From positions 79,643-143,642 of the forward strand of contig JADGKB010000025.1 of NCBI GenBank assembly GCA_027604185.1: a stretch of DNA of 64,000 nt. Direction: 5' to 3'. The notes below the pieces were generated by a model. The model did no database searches, was not told where the DNA came from, and saw only the letters and a program-made list of their open reading frames with translations. Source of the DNA: Boothiomyces macroporosus. Lineage: Eukaryota > Chytridiomycota > Chytridiomycetes > Rhizophydiales > Terramycetaceae. Positions 45,262 to 54,401 of the stretch are shown one piece after another. A program made the translations under genes and the position numbers. Within the stretch, counting starts at the first letter, position 1, and every line of letters begins with the position of its first letter.

Positions 45262-46607
45262 TTTAATTTATGAGGGAGTAAAGAAAAAAGTTTAATCAGT
45301 TCAAAGTGTGAGATGAACATTGACATTGACCTGGAAGTTGTTGGTGAAAAAACTGAATAGAAAATCGACAGATCTCGCTTAATGCTAATATCCGATCGCG
45401 TATGTGGATATTGTCGTTTAGTAGTGTATTTGAGTAACCAAATATGACTTTTGGCATTATCCACTTTTTGTATAACATTGATCTTGATCAGTGGCATTTG
45501 ACTGACTCATCACAGTACAGCTATGCACCTGTTGCAAAAAACATTTTGGTGCCACCGATTTTAATATAGACATGTTTTTGACCAGATCGTCTATTGATCT
45601 TTCAACGTAGAGATAATTCACGCTGTTATCAACCAGAGCTATTTCGGCCTGTATCTTCCAAAGATGTAGTAATACACACTTTCGTAAAGCTGCTGCTATT
45701 ATTCACCGGCTAGGGTTTAATAGCGGTATAATTAATTGAACTATGCAGGAAATTAACTCTCCAGAAATTAACTTGACCGCTGCAAGAGTTAAGTCATTTG
45801 ATAAAGCCTCAACATTGCGGCCCTAGAATTAATCTTTGTGAACGATAGGAAATTAAGGTCACAAGATAGCGGAACCGCAAAGATGAAGATCCCATGGTTG
45901 TGCGGAGAGTCAATGCTCTCGTCAGACTCTGAATTGGCTCAATCATTTCCCAACTTGATAAGGGATAACAGTATCTCAATGGATTTATGGAACGTGGTCT
46001 TTGAGCGAACCAAAAAGGAAAGTGTGACGTTAAATATTAAATTCTGTGCCGCCCAGATAAATAGGATAAGCTATCTATGATTATTTTATCAGAATTCATA
46101 ATTCAAGTGTATTCGTTCCATTACTCATTGCGGCAGTGGAGTATTGAGCTGTTATTAAAATTTTCCCATGGTGCATCACCGTGTTTCAGATTTTTTGTAA
46201 ATTTTTTTTGCTTGGTTCAGCATTGAGATACAAGTTGAATTCTGGACAAATGGTTTAGAATGCTTGTCAATGATGCATAAATCCCGCTGCGGCGAAAGGA
46301 AAGTCTGTTGAATTCCTTTCACGAGATAGTAGTTGGTCACACAAACATCCCTACTTTGGACCATGTGGTTGTTTTAAAGGGATCCGCGAGACACACATAG
46401 ATAAATTCAGTTTTCAGTCAAATGAATTGATTTAGGTAGGGAAAGACAGGGAATCCTCAACGGTTTCCTTCCCTGTTCCCAGCGACCCAATCGAAACAAA
46501 CAATAAACAGTGGTTTTGGCAACATACGCAGGCCGTTTCTAAAATCGCCACAAGAGGTTTTGGAAGTTTTTGAGTCGAGCCCTGCCATTTTAAGTCGCCC
46601 ATTGCGG
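45262..46607. other. Long intergenic stretch with one orphan frame
   Basis: The gap of about 1.3 kb is long for this window. It contains the orphan frame described at 45838-46080 and the upstream region of the nucleoside transporter. No RNA gene or repeat was recognised. Confidence 0.4.
45838..46080 (+). CDS. Hypothetical small open reading frame
   Basis: An 80-codon frame, possibly extending upstream to about 45805 (reading NIAALELIFVNDRKLRSQ), ends at TGA 46080. Its composition is protein-like, with mixed charged and hydrophobic residues, but there is no recognisable domain. I could not connect it to a convincing start: the ATG at 45744 is out of frame and no 19-23 nt GT..AG intron joins them. 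It could be the last exon of a small gene or chance. Confidence 0.25.
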   Translation: MNDRKLRSQDSGTAKMKIPWLCGESMLSSDSELAQSFPNLIRDNSISMDLWNVVFERTKKESVTLNIKFCAAQINRISYL

Positions 46608-46615
46608 TATAAAAA
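46608..46615 (+). promoter_or_regulatory. TATA box of the nucleoside transporter gene
   Basis: TATAAAAA lies directly before the first in-frame ATG (46618) and 26 bp before the second (46642). This spacing argues that transcription begins near or after 46618, so that translation starts at 46642. Confidence 0.5.
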
Positions 46616-46641
46616 GAATGAAAAAAAATCATACAGAAAAC

Positions 46642-48285
46642 ATGGAAGAAGAAAAAATCCAGATTGAAGAAAAGACCACTACTGTCGTAGAAGAAATTTC
46701 TGAATCCAAACCAAAGTTTGGAAAGAGGGGCCGTAACGCTCTCTTGATCGATCTCGCTATCTGGATCGCAATGACCGCCTACTTTGTCGCATTCGTTTCC
46801 TTGGGAAGCGGAAAGCAAGGATTCGGAGCTGGTGTTGTAGCTTACGTATTTATTTCCCTTAGACTTTTGGCCCGTCACGTTTCAGTTTCTCAAGTTGTTT
46901 ACAAACCGCTTGGTTCTGTTGCCAGTAGCGCTGGAGGAGCTGCTGGTCGTGTAGTTTCCGAAAAGTATCGTGCTCCTGTTATTGGTGTAGTCGCATTCAT
47001 CTTGATTGCTGCCACTTCTTTGCTCTCAAAAACTACTGCTGACAATAGCATTGGATACAGAATCCAATCCTTGTTGGGTATCGTTGTTATTTTGGTTGCT
47101 ATGACTTTATTATCCCATGACAGAAAAAACATTCCATGGTACACTGTTTCTACTGGTCTCTTGATCCAATACTTTATCGCCTTGATTGTCTTGAAGACTC
47201 AATGGGGCTTTGACTTGTTCAACTACATTTCCCGTTTCTTGGCTAATTTCTTGGGCTTCTCCCACACTGGTGCTGTCTTTATCTTTGGTGATTTCGACAA
47301 TGATAACTTTGCCAAGTCTGTTTTCCCTGCTATTGTTTTCTTCTGCTCCTTCATTTACATTGTCTACTACTGGGGAGGTATGCAATATATTGTTGCCAAG
47401 ATGGGATGGTTCTTTGTCCGTGCTATGGATACCTCTGGTGCCGAATCTGTTGTAGCTTGCGCTTCTCCATTCATTGGTCAAGGTGAAAACGCCTTGCTTG
47501 TTGCTCCTTTCGTTGAATTCATGACCAGATCTGAAATTCACTCCATCATGACTTCTGGATTTGCCACTATCGCTGGTTCAGTATTGATTTACTACCTTAC
47601 CATCGTACCAAATCAATCTACTATCTTGACCTGTTGTATCATGTCTATCCCAGCTGGTTTGCTGTTGTCCAAGATGAGATACCCAGAAACTGAAGAGTCT
47701 CTCTCCAAGGGTGATGTCAAGGTCCCAGAATCCAACCACAAGGACGCCAACTTCTTGCATGCTGCTTCCAACGGTTCTGCTGTCGGTATGCAATTGGTTA
47801 TTCTCATTGGTGGTGGTCTTTTGGCTATTATATCCCTCTATAACTGTGTCGACTTTGTTGTTGGATGGCTGTTTGCCATGATTAACGTATTCGAATACAC
47901 TACCGGAAAGCAACAAGAAATCTCTATTGCTTTCTTGTTATCCTATGTCTTTGCTCCAGTCGCTTGGTTGGTTGGTATGCCAGGAGGCGAAGCTCGTTTG
48001 GCCGGTAAGCTCATGGCTACCAAGATGATTATCAACGAATTTGCTGCTTACAAGGACTTGTATGATGCCATCAAAGCTGGCACTTTCAGCCAACGTACTG
48101 TTGACTTGCTTTCCTTTGCTCTTTGCGGTTTCGCAAACATTGGTTCCATTGGTATCCAAATCGGTGCTCTTGGCGCTATTGCCCCATCCAGATCTGCAGA
48201 CTTTGCTGAATTGGCTGTCTCTGCCATGTTGACTGGTACCGTTGCTACCTGGATGACTGCTTGTGTTGCAGGTGCTCTCATGTAA
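46642..48285 (+). CDS. Concentrative nucleoside transporter (CNT/SLC28 family)
   Basis: A plasma-membrane cation-coupled nucleoside importer. The protein is 547 aa in one exon, with an acidic N-terminus and the usual CNT membrane segments. Signature regions are GAESVVACASPFIGQGENALL, ITSGFATIAGS-like MTSGFATIAGS and FALCGFANIGSIGIQIGALG near the C-terminus. Codon choice is richer in C-ending codons than in neighbours, as also in the proton ATPase at the right edge, suggesting high expression. I take ATG 46642 because a TATA box abuts the earlier ATG at 46618. AATAAA follows the stop by about 18 nt. It matches the nucleobase and nucleoside theme of the UPRT/URC genes. Confidence 0.93.
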   Translation: MEEEKIQIEEKTTTVVEEISESKPKFGKRGRNALLIDLAIWIAMTAYFVAFVSLGSGKQGFGAGVVAYVFISLRLLARHVSVSQVVYKPLGSVASSAGGAAGRVVSEKYRAPVIGVVAFILIAATSLLSKTTADNSIGYRIQSLLGIVVILVAMTLLSHDRKNIPWYTVSTGLLIQYFIALIVLKTQWGFDLFNYISRFLANFLGFSHTGAVFIFGDFDNDNFAKSVFPAIVFFCSFIYIVYYWGGMQYIVAKMGWFFVRAMDTSGAESVVACASPFIGQGENALLVAPFVEFMTRSEIHSIMTSGFATIAGSVLIYYLTIVPNQSTILTCCIMSIPAGLLLSKMRYPETEESLSKGDVKVPESNHKDANFLHAASNGSAVGMQLVILIGGGLLAIISLYNCVDFVVGWLFAMINVFEYTTGKQQEISIAFLLSYVFAPVAWLVGMPGGEARLAGKLMATKMIINEFAAYKDLYDAIKAGTFSQRTVDLLSFALCGFANIGSIGIQIGALGAIAPSRSADFAELAVSAMLTGTVATWMTACVAGALM

Positions 48286-48347
48286 GAGATTTTAATAACT
48301 TGAATAAAACATAGATTTCTAATACAATCAAAAGTTTAAAACCAGGT

Positions 48348-51024
48348 TTATTTTTGTTTGGATCTGTTGAATAGTTTCAACCCAAGGATAGAAAGCAAGT
48401 GCCAGCACAAAGTAATTTTCACCATGTTTGTGATGCAGAGGTTAAAGTCCCCAAAATCATAAAAGTGGTCAGGCTTCAAGTTGAATCCAGTAGCTGATAC
48501 TTCTTTGATCCAAATTGCCTCAATAGCCCATCTAGGTGCAGAAATTTCCCAGAGCCATTGGACAGCTGAAGGATAGGAAGTTTTTACATCCCACAGGTCT
48601 GGAACGACACCAGATAATACAAGAGCCCACAATAAAGAGAAACCCGTACCATAAACAGCCAACTTGGAGTACGGAACGGCGGTGGAAAGAGCATAACCTA
48701 GTGCAAATCCATAAAAGTGGAGCAAAATAACAACACTAATCAGTGTAGTATACTTTTGAGCGTATGGGAAAAACATGATCAATGAAACAAAGTACATACA
48801 AGCGCCAATCAAGATACGAGGAATGTCAACCAGAGCCTTTGCAACATAGTATGGAATGACAGACATACCAGAAGCAGTGTCTCTCCAGTATACAACCTTT
48901 TCGTAACCAAAGGTGTTTCCTGCAATAGAGATACCAACAAACAAACTTCCAAGAGCAATGAACATACCTGCCTGTCTAATTGTATCTACTGTAGCTTGGC
49001 ACTGATAGCCAACGTTAGTTGGAGCATATGCACACATTTCTCTTGGGGAGGCTCCAAGATAAGTGAATTTTTGAATGGCGATAGAGATAAATAGTCCAGC
49101 AGTAAAATTGAGTGCTAGATCGACAAGAGTTGCATTCAAATTTCTATATGTTTGCTGAACTGCTCTCTTCATACAGAACCATCCTTGCATAATAATGTTT
49201 GCATTCTTTCTAACATTGTCGGTTTTAAAGATGCCAAGGACAGTTTGGCCAAGCTCGCTCAACACATCACTAAGGAAAGCCCAGAGCTCCTTTAGAATAC
49301 TGGCAAGAGCGACTGCAATATAGTTGGTAAATCCATAATAATCGTGGGCTTTGTGTTTCTTGATTGTATCGTCGTTGAATAATTCTGGTTTAGATTGACG
49401 TAAAAAGTTTTCACGAGCTTGTACAGCTTCTTGTGGAGTCATTCTTCTTGCATTAGCAAACTTGAAGTTGCGACGAGTTTCCCAGTATTCAAACAAGTGG
49501 GCCGGTTCAAAAGAAGGATCGTATTGGGAAGGAATTACTCCAGACGCAACATCCATGAAAAAGTCACTTGGAGATTCTTCTGGGGGGCAAGCGAACCCAA
49601 CGTAGTCAAAGTATTTGATTGCATCTTCTCGAGGGCCAATATAGACCACTCTTCCACCTTTACCCAACAACAAAAAGTCATCGAATTGTCGGAAAGTAGC
49701 TGGGGAAGGAGAATGAATAACAGCAGCCACAGTTAATCCTTGGCTTTGAGCAATTTCCCTCAAGTTTTTACACACTTCAAATGATGTTGATGAATCTAAC
49801 CCAGATGTTGGTTCATCCAAGAATAAAACAGATGGTTCGGCAACCAATTCCATACCAATGTTTACACTACCATTAGCTATAGCTTACCGTTTACGCTGGC
49901 CTCCAGAAATACCTCTTTCAGATTCATTACCAATGATAGAACTGGCAACGTGTTTCATACCCAAGAAAGAAATAATTTTGTTGACCTTTGCCTTAACTTT
50001 GTGGTATTCCCATGAAGCAGGAAGACGCATGCGAGCAGAGTGCATCAAGATATCTCTAACTGTGAGCTCTCTAATCATAATATCTTCTTGAGGGACATAA
50101 CCAATCAGTTTGCTGTAGTTTGAAAGTTCATCAACTTGGCCATTTAGTTTAACAGATCCTGAAGTTCTTGGAACCTTTCCAGTCAACAACGTAACAAAAG
50201 TAGTTTTCCCAGCACCTAAACTAAGGAAGATGAATACCTGAAGGGCCCATAATTGCGCATGTTCTACCAGCTCTTAGAGTGCCAGTGACGCCTTTCATGA
50301 TTTCTACACCTGATGGAAGTCTTAATCCAAGATTTTCGAATTCAATATCAAAAGTGCGTTCCAGTCTATCCATCGAATTGTCCTGCATATTTCTTGCAAA
50401 TCTGGCGGCGGCAGCAGTTTGTTCCAACTCGCCCTTACGCTTGGCTTCTCTGATTGCATCTGCTTTGGCTTTCCAGTGATAAAATCCATAAATGATCAAA
50501 GCAACTATTAAAAACACTACCAACACAAAAAACTTTGGCGCTTCAGTACTACCGACAGGGCAGTATGAAAGGAAGCATGATTTTGGAGTGATTGTACCAG
50601 TTGGACAAAATTGACCTGATATCAGTTACCGTTTACCTCCTGGACAATACTCAATTGTCTTTGTATCATTTGAACAGTGGAACCCTGCAGGGCAGTATAT
50701 AGGCTCCATTGCGTTGTCTGGACAGTAGAATCCTGGAGTGCATGCAAACTTTTCAGTTTGTCCTGGGCAGAAGAAACCTGCATCACAAGTCCAGCCATGT
50801 CCTTGAAAATCTGGATCACTTGGAATAGGGGTGCGAGGATATTGACAACTTTGGGCAGTTGAAGGAATATTAGCTGGTGGATTTGTAATATTACAGTTGA
50901 CATATTTTCTAAGCTTGGTACCCCAGAAAACAGGGTCGAATGCATACTGGCTAACAGTTTGTGGGTCTGAAATGGACTGCGCTTCTGCGGCAACGAATAG
51001 ACCACTAATTAACAATCCAAACAT
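48348..51024 (-). CDS. ABCG half-transporter with cysteine-rich extracellular N-terminus (ADP1-like)
   Basis: The spliced protein is 870 aa. Order: signal peptide (MFGLLISGLFVAAEA), a cysteine-rich outer domain of CPxGxxC-type repeats (FCPGQ, FYCPDN, FHCSND), one membrane segment (VVFLIVALIIYGFY), a nucleotide-binding domain with Walker A GPSGAGKTT, signature ISGGQRKR, Walker B VLFLDEPTSGLD and H-loop IHSPSP, then an ABC2-type membrane domain. This resembles yeast Adp1 and plant ABCG members with the same N-terminal module. Introns: 50616-50636 (21 nt), 50216-50237 (22, splitting Walker A), 49867-49887 (21); removal gives 871 codons. A TATA-like motif lies at 51048-51056. Substrate unknown. 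Convergent with the nucleoside transporter, 62 bp between stops. Confidence 0.92.
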
Positions 51025-51456
51025 TAAAGGATTGCTGTTTTCGTTCGCTTTAAATAGCGCCTGCCGATTTGGGGCTCGAGGCGTTCCGTTTCGAATTCAT
51101 CTCCAGAAAACCATTAGCCATGCTCTAACTGGGAAAGCATCCGCCAATATACGTTGCAAATCATAACAACTAAATGCCAGAGCACTGTTCGTTTGTAGTT
51201 ATTGAGTGGAACTGGAGATTTTGTTACTCAATGGATTTGGTCACGTGATTTCGTTCTTTACACCAAAGAGCGACATCAAAGAAACACAGCTAAAATTTAA
51301 CAGGCTGGCAATGACGGAAATTATGATGATTTCAAGTTGGTCGCTCAGTAGGCAAATTGTGAATGCGAATTAGATGTGTAAAGTTCATTAGATCACTCTG
51401 CATTAATATTGGGCTCACTAAACCATTGGTAAGTTCAAACGGTTTTATTTAGTTAG
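51025..51456. other. Intergenic region upstream of the ABCG gene
   Basis: About 0.43 kb, containing the TATA-like element of the ABCG gene and the 3' flank of the secreted-protein gene. No gene seen. Confidence 0.45.
51048..51056 (-). promoter_or_regulatory. TATA-like element of the ABCG gene
   Basis: The minus strand reads TATTTAAAG, 24 bp before the ATG at 51024. Motif match only. Confidence 0.35.
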
Positions 51457-52215
51457 TTAAAACGATCTCTTTCTGCATTGCTTTCCATCCTTGTTAGTAC
51501 CAATCAAAGGATTGCTTGAAGGTACAGCTGTTTGGGCTGGTGCAGTAGATGATTGAACAGCACTGGTTACTTGGGTAGCAATCAATGAGGTGCTTGAAGG
51601 TACAGCTGATGATTTAACAGCATTGTTTACTGGGGTATTTGCGGCTACTGGAAGTGCCACTTTCAATCTCCATTGATTGTTTGGATATGCATTAGTTGCG
51701 GTACAATCTGGCAACCAAACACCTCTAGTTTGCAATCCAGGAGTAGCTTGCCAGATTTGGTTCATGTAACCATTACCCCAGATTGACTCTTGGGCAGACG
51801 TACATGGGGTTGAGGCTGGTTGCCAATTGGAATCATCATAGCTTGCAGTAGACCAGAGGGGATTACATTCTCCCTGTGTTCCTTTCCATAACGATCCGGC
51901 AATACCAGTTGCGGTATATGGTTTACCGTCTAGATATACTGCAGAGAAGAACCCAGCAATGTTTCCTTCGTTGTAAGTTTGAACGGAAACAAGCCAAGGC
52001 CCATTACCATTCACAGACTGGGTATAAGTTGAAATTTGCTTCCATGCATAGTTGGCACCATTTCCATCCAAAGGTCCTTTAATTGGGATAAAGGAATTGC
52101 CCGATGGCATATTTAGAGTCCACAAGTTGTCCGCAGAGATCACTACTGTGATGTTGTGTGTTTGTGCGTTTGCTGCAGTCGCAAGTAGCAGGGCTCCGAT
52201 GGTATTCAAGAACAT
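51457..52215 (-). CDS. Secreted protein with Ser/Thr/Ala-rich tail
   Basis: The 252-aa single-exon product begins with a signal peptide (MFLNTIGALLLATAANAQ). The mature part (about residues 19-195) is rich in Trp, Asn and Gly and reads like a beta-sandwich carbohydrate- or ligand-binding domain (GPWLVSVQTYNEGNIAGFF, YDDSNWQPA), but I cannot name it. The tail contains a twice-repeated AVPSS-x-LI unit within a Ser/Thr/Ala-rich linker and ends in a basic KQCRKRSF without a GPI-type hydrophobic end. It is divergent from the acyl-CoA-binding gene, 185 bp apart. The YDDSNW motif is common in galactose-binding-like domains of glycosidases. Confidence 0.75.
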   Translation of the reverse strand: MFLNTIGALLLATAANAQTHNITVVISADNLWTLNMPSGNSFIPIKGPLDGNGANYAWKQISTYTQSVNGNGPWLVSVQTYNEGNIAGFFSAVYLDGKPYTATGIAGSLWKGTQGECNPLWSTASYDDSNWQPASTPCTSAQESIWGNGYMNQIWQATPGLQTRGVWLPDCTATNAYPNNQWRLKVALPVAANTPVNNAVKSSAVPSSTSLIATQVTSAVQSSTAPAQTAVPSSNPLIGTNKDGKQCRKRSF

Positions 52216-52400
52216 TGGTTTTCAAAGTGATTTCTGGGCAGTTATATCGTTCCCTGAGACAATCATCCATTGTTCCCCAGCGGATCCGCGTAAGTTTCAC
52301 GCAGCGTCTCGCCCCTTTTTATTTCACGCAGAACAATAGTTATGACACATTTCATTTTCTCTTTTGGTGAGTTGAAGGTGTAACACGCTTGAAATTTTTC

Positions 52401-53043
52401 ATGTCTGAATTTGAGAGGGCTGTGGAGCGAGTGAAAACGCTGAAAATGCCGACAGACATCCAACTACAGGTAACCCAAACTTATGCAGTTTTACGGATTG
52501 TACAAGACGGCGATCATTGGCAAATGTAACACCCCGCAACCTGGATACTTTGAATTTAGAGAGAGAGCAAAGTGGGACGCTTGGAATAAAATAGATTTGA
52601 CAAAAGAACAAGCACAGCAAGCATATATCGATCTATTCAATACCGTATTAGCTGGGCAAAACCAAGGCGAAATAGCTCAAGGAGATGAGAAACTGGAGGG
52701 AGTTAAAGTATCGGTAATGACGAGTGAGCACACCACACCTGCAGCAAGCACAATCTTTGATTTCATACAGAATGGAGATATTGCAAAAGTCAAAGAGCTA
52801 CTTCCGTGCAATTCTGTTGATGCTAACGGAATGACTCCTTTGATGTGGGCTGCAGATGGTGGCCGCTTGGAAATTATGAAATTGATCGATGCAGATCTTG
52901 ATGCTCAAGACTTTGACGGCAATACCGCGTTGCACTACGCACTATTATCAGAAAACAGAGAATGCGCAGAGTACTTGATTTCGAAAGGCGCAAGACAGGA
53001 TATAATAAACTCTGACAATGAAACTGCTTTGTCTCTGAAATAA
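52401..53043 (+). CDS. ACBD6: Acyl-CoA-binding protein with ankyrin repeats (ACBD6-like)
   Basis: The protein binds long-chain acyl-CoA; in animals ACBD6 supports lipid metabolism and protein N-myristoylation. The spliced product is 207 aa. The ACBP domain (residues about 1-85) shows FYGLYKTA, the PQPGYFEF segment and KWDAWNKI; two or more ankyrin repeats follow (GMTPLMWAADGG, DFDGNTALHYALLS). One intron, 52470-52488 (19 nt), lies between LQ and FYG; removal gives 208 codons. The human protein is longer (about 280 aa). Convergent with the next gene, only 27 bp between stops. Confidence 0.9.
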
Positions 53044-53070
53044 ACAAACATTAATGAATGATATGCCTAT

Positions 53071-53964
53071 TTATTCTAATTTTGCCTTTACTTTTTGAAT
53101 CTTGATTTTCAGATATCCATTGCCGATTCTATTGATTGTCAAACTTCCAAAGTCTGGGGTACTTGTAAGAGGAATTACGCTTTTGGCTGACAACGACTTT
53201 CTAATTACTCGGCCCAAGCTATTCTGAATTACTTTAACTTTGCACGCCTCAATTAACACCGCATCAACTTTCTCTTCTATCCCTCGTTTCTGATTAAATT
53301 TGATAAATGCAACGCGGATATTAGAATAGTCAAAACCAGGAGCGAAAGCCATTATTTCCCAGTACTGGTCATTGTGACGGATTTTCGTCAATATATTAGT
53401 GTATTCTCTTATTTCCTGGATTTGATTGGGAATGTATGGTGATGGGACATAGTGCTCTACCATACGCGGGATATGAATTGGAGAAATTGTGGGAACAGGT
53501 CGATAGTATCTTGGAGCAGGTTCAAAATACTGTGGTTTATAGTATTCCGGTTTTTTCCTATACATTCTAGCTTGTCTTTGTCTAATTGCCATCTCCCTCG
53601 TGGGATATGGTTCCCCATAAACATCAGCCCTATTTTTTAATCCCAATAGTGCATCTGCAGCATCCTTATTATCTGTAGCAGAGTTGCATTCGAATGCATC
53701 CTTAAGGTCCTTTAGACTTTCTTCATCCAGATTTAGACTGTTGATCGCCAACTCTATCTTTTGCTTTGAATCTTCGATAGAACTTTTTTGTGAAGACGGT
53801 GTGGATGTGCTAGAGTCATATCCGGTTTCTTCCTTTATAGAGGGCTTTAGGAGCATCGAAAGCGAAGGTAAAGCTTTTAGGTCCTGTTTATGTTCATAGT
53901 GGGCACTTTGAATAAGACGCGATACCGGAAATGATTGAGATAGGTTTGACATATATTTGAACAA
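53071..53964 (-). CDS. Protein of unknown function, possible Hsp20/alpha-crystallin-like C-terminus
   Basis: The 297-aa single-exon product has a Ser-rich, acidic N-terminal half (about 1-110), a central Arg/Tyr/Pro-rich linker (RKKPEYYKPQYFEPAPRYYR) and a C-terminal beta-rich region (YWEIMAFAPGFDYSNIRVAF through IKIQKVKAK) that resembles the opening and closing strands of a small heat-shock domain (EIMAFAPGF recalls E-x-x-A-x-x-P-G-x). The match is weak. No signal peptide or membrane segment. Start at MFKYMSN; the second Met, four residues on, is equally possible. Confidence 0.55.
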   Translation of the reverse strand: MFKYMSNLSQSFPVSRLIQSAHYEHKQDLKALPSLSMLLKPSIKEETGYDSSTSTPSSQKSSIEDSKQKIELAINSLNLDEESLKDLKDAFECNSATDNKDAADALLGLKNRADVYGEPYPTREMAIRQRQARMYRKKPEYYKPQYFEPAPRYYRPVPTISPIHIPRMVEHYVPSPYIPNQIQEIREYTNILTKIRHNDQYWEIMAFAPGFDYSNIRVAFIKFNQKRGIEEKVDAVLIEACKVKVIQNSLGRVIRKSLSAKSVIPLTSTPDFGSLTINRIGNGYLKIKIQKVKAKLE

Positions 53965-54401
53965 TTGATTTCTCGATTATTTATAGCCTATGCCTCCATG
54001 GTCTATTATGTAAACAAATGGATTGTTTAGCTTATGACATTATTTACATTGTTTACAACGCAGTAGCTGACCGCACAATGCCAGATTACTGATACACTCA
54101 AAATTCTCCACTATTCCTAGTAATACTAAGCATATCCGCAAGAGCGTTTCTTTCTCAAAAACAATCACGATAGGGAACCTCTTGATCTCTTCACCGATGA
54201 ATATCAAGAACATTTACCCGTTCTAACAAAATATTATCCTAAAAGTTCAATAGTAAGTAATGCAAGGATATTTAGATAGGGCTTGGTACCTAAAAGTACA
54301 AAAAAAATTCATGAAAGCGTAAAGTGACGTTTCGTCCACGTCAGAATGATGGTGAAAAAACTGCAAATTTCAGTAACAGTATTAATCGTGATTGATGTAG
54401 T
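53965..54401. other. Intergenic region between the unknown protein and RPA190
   Basis: About 0.44 kb, AT rich, with the upstream region of the minus-strand unknown gene and the 3' flank of the RNA polymerase I gene. Nothing recognised. Confidence 0.45.
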
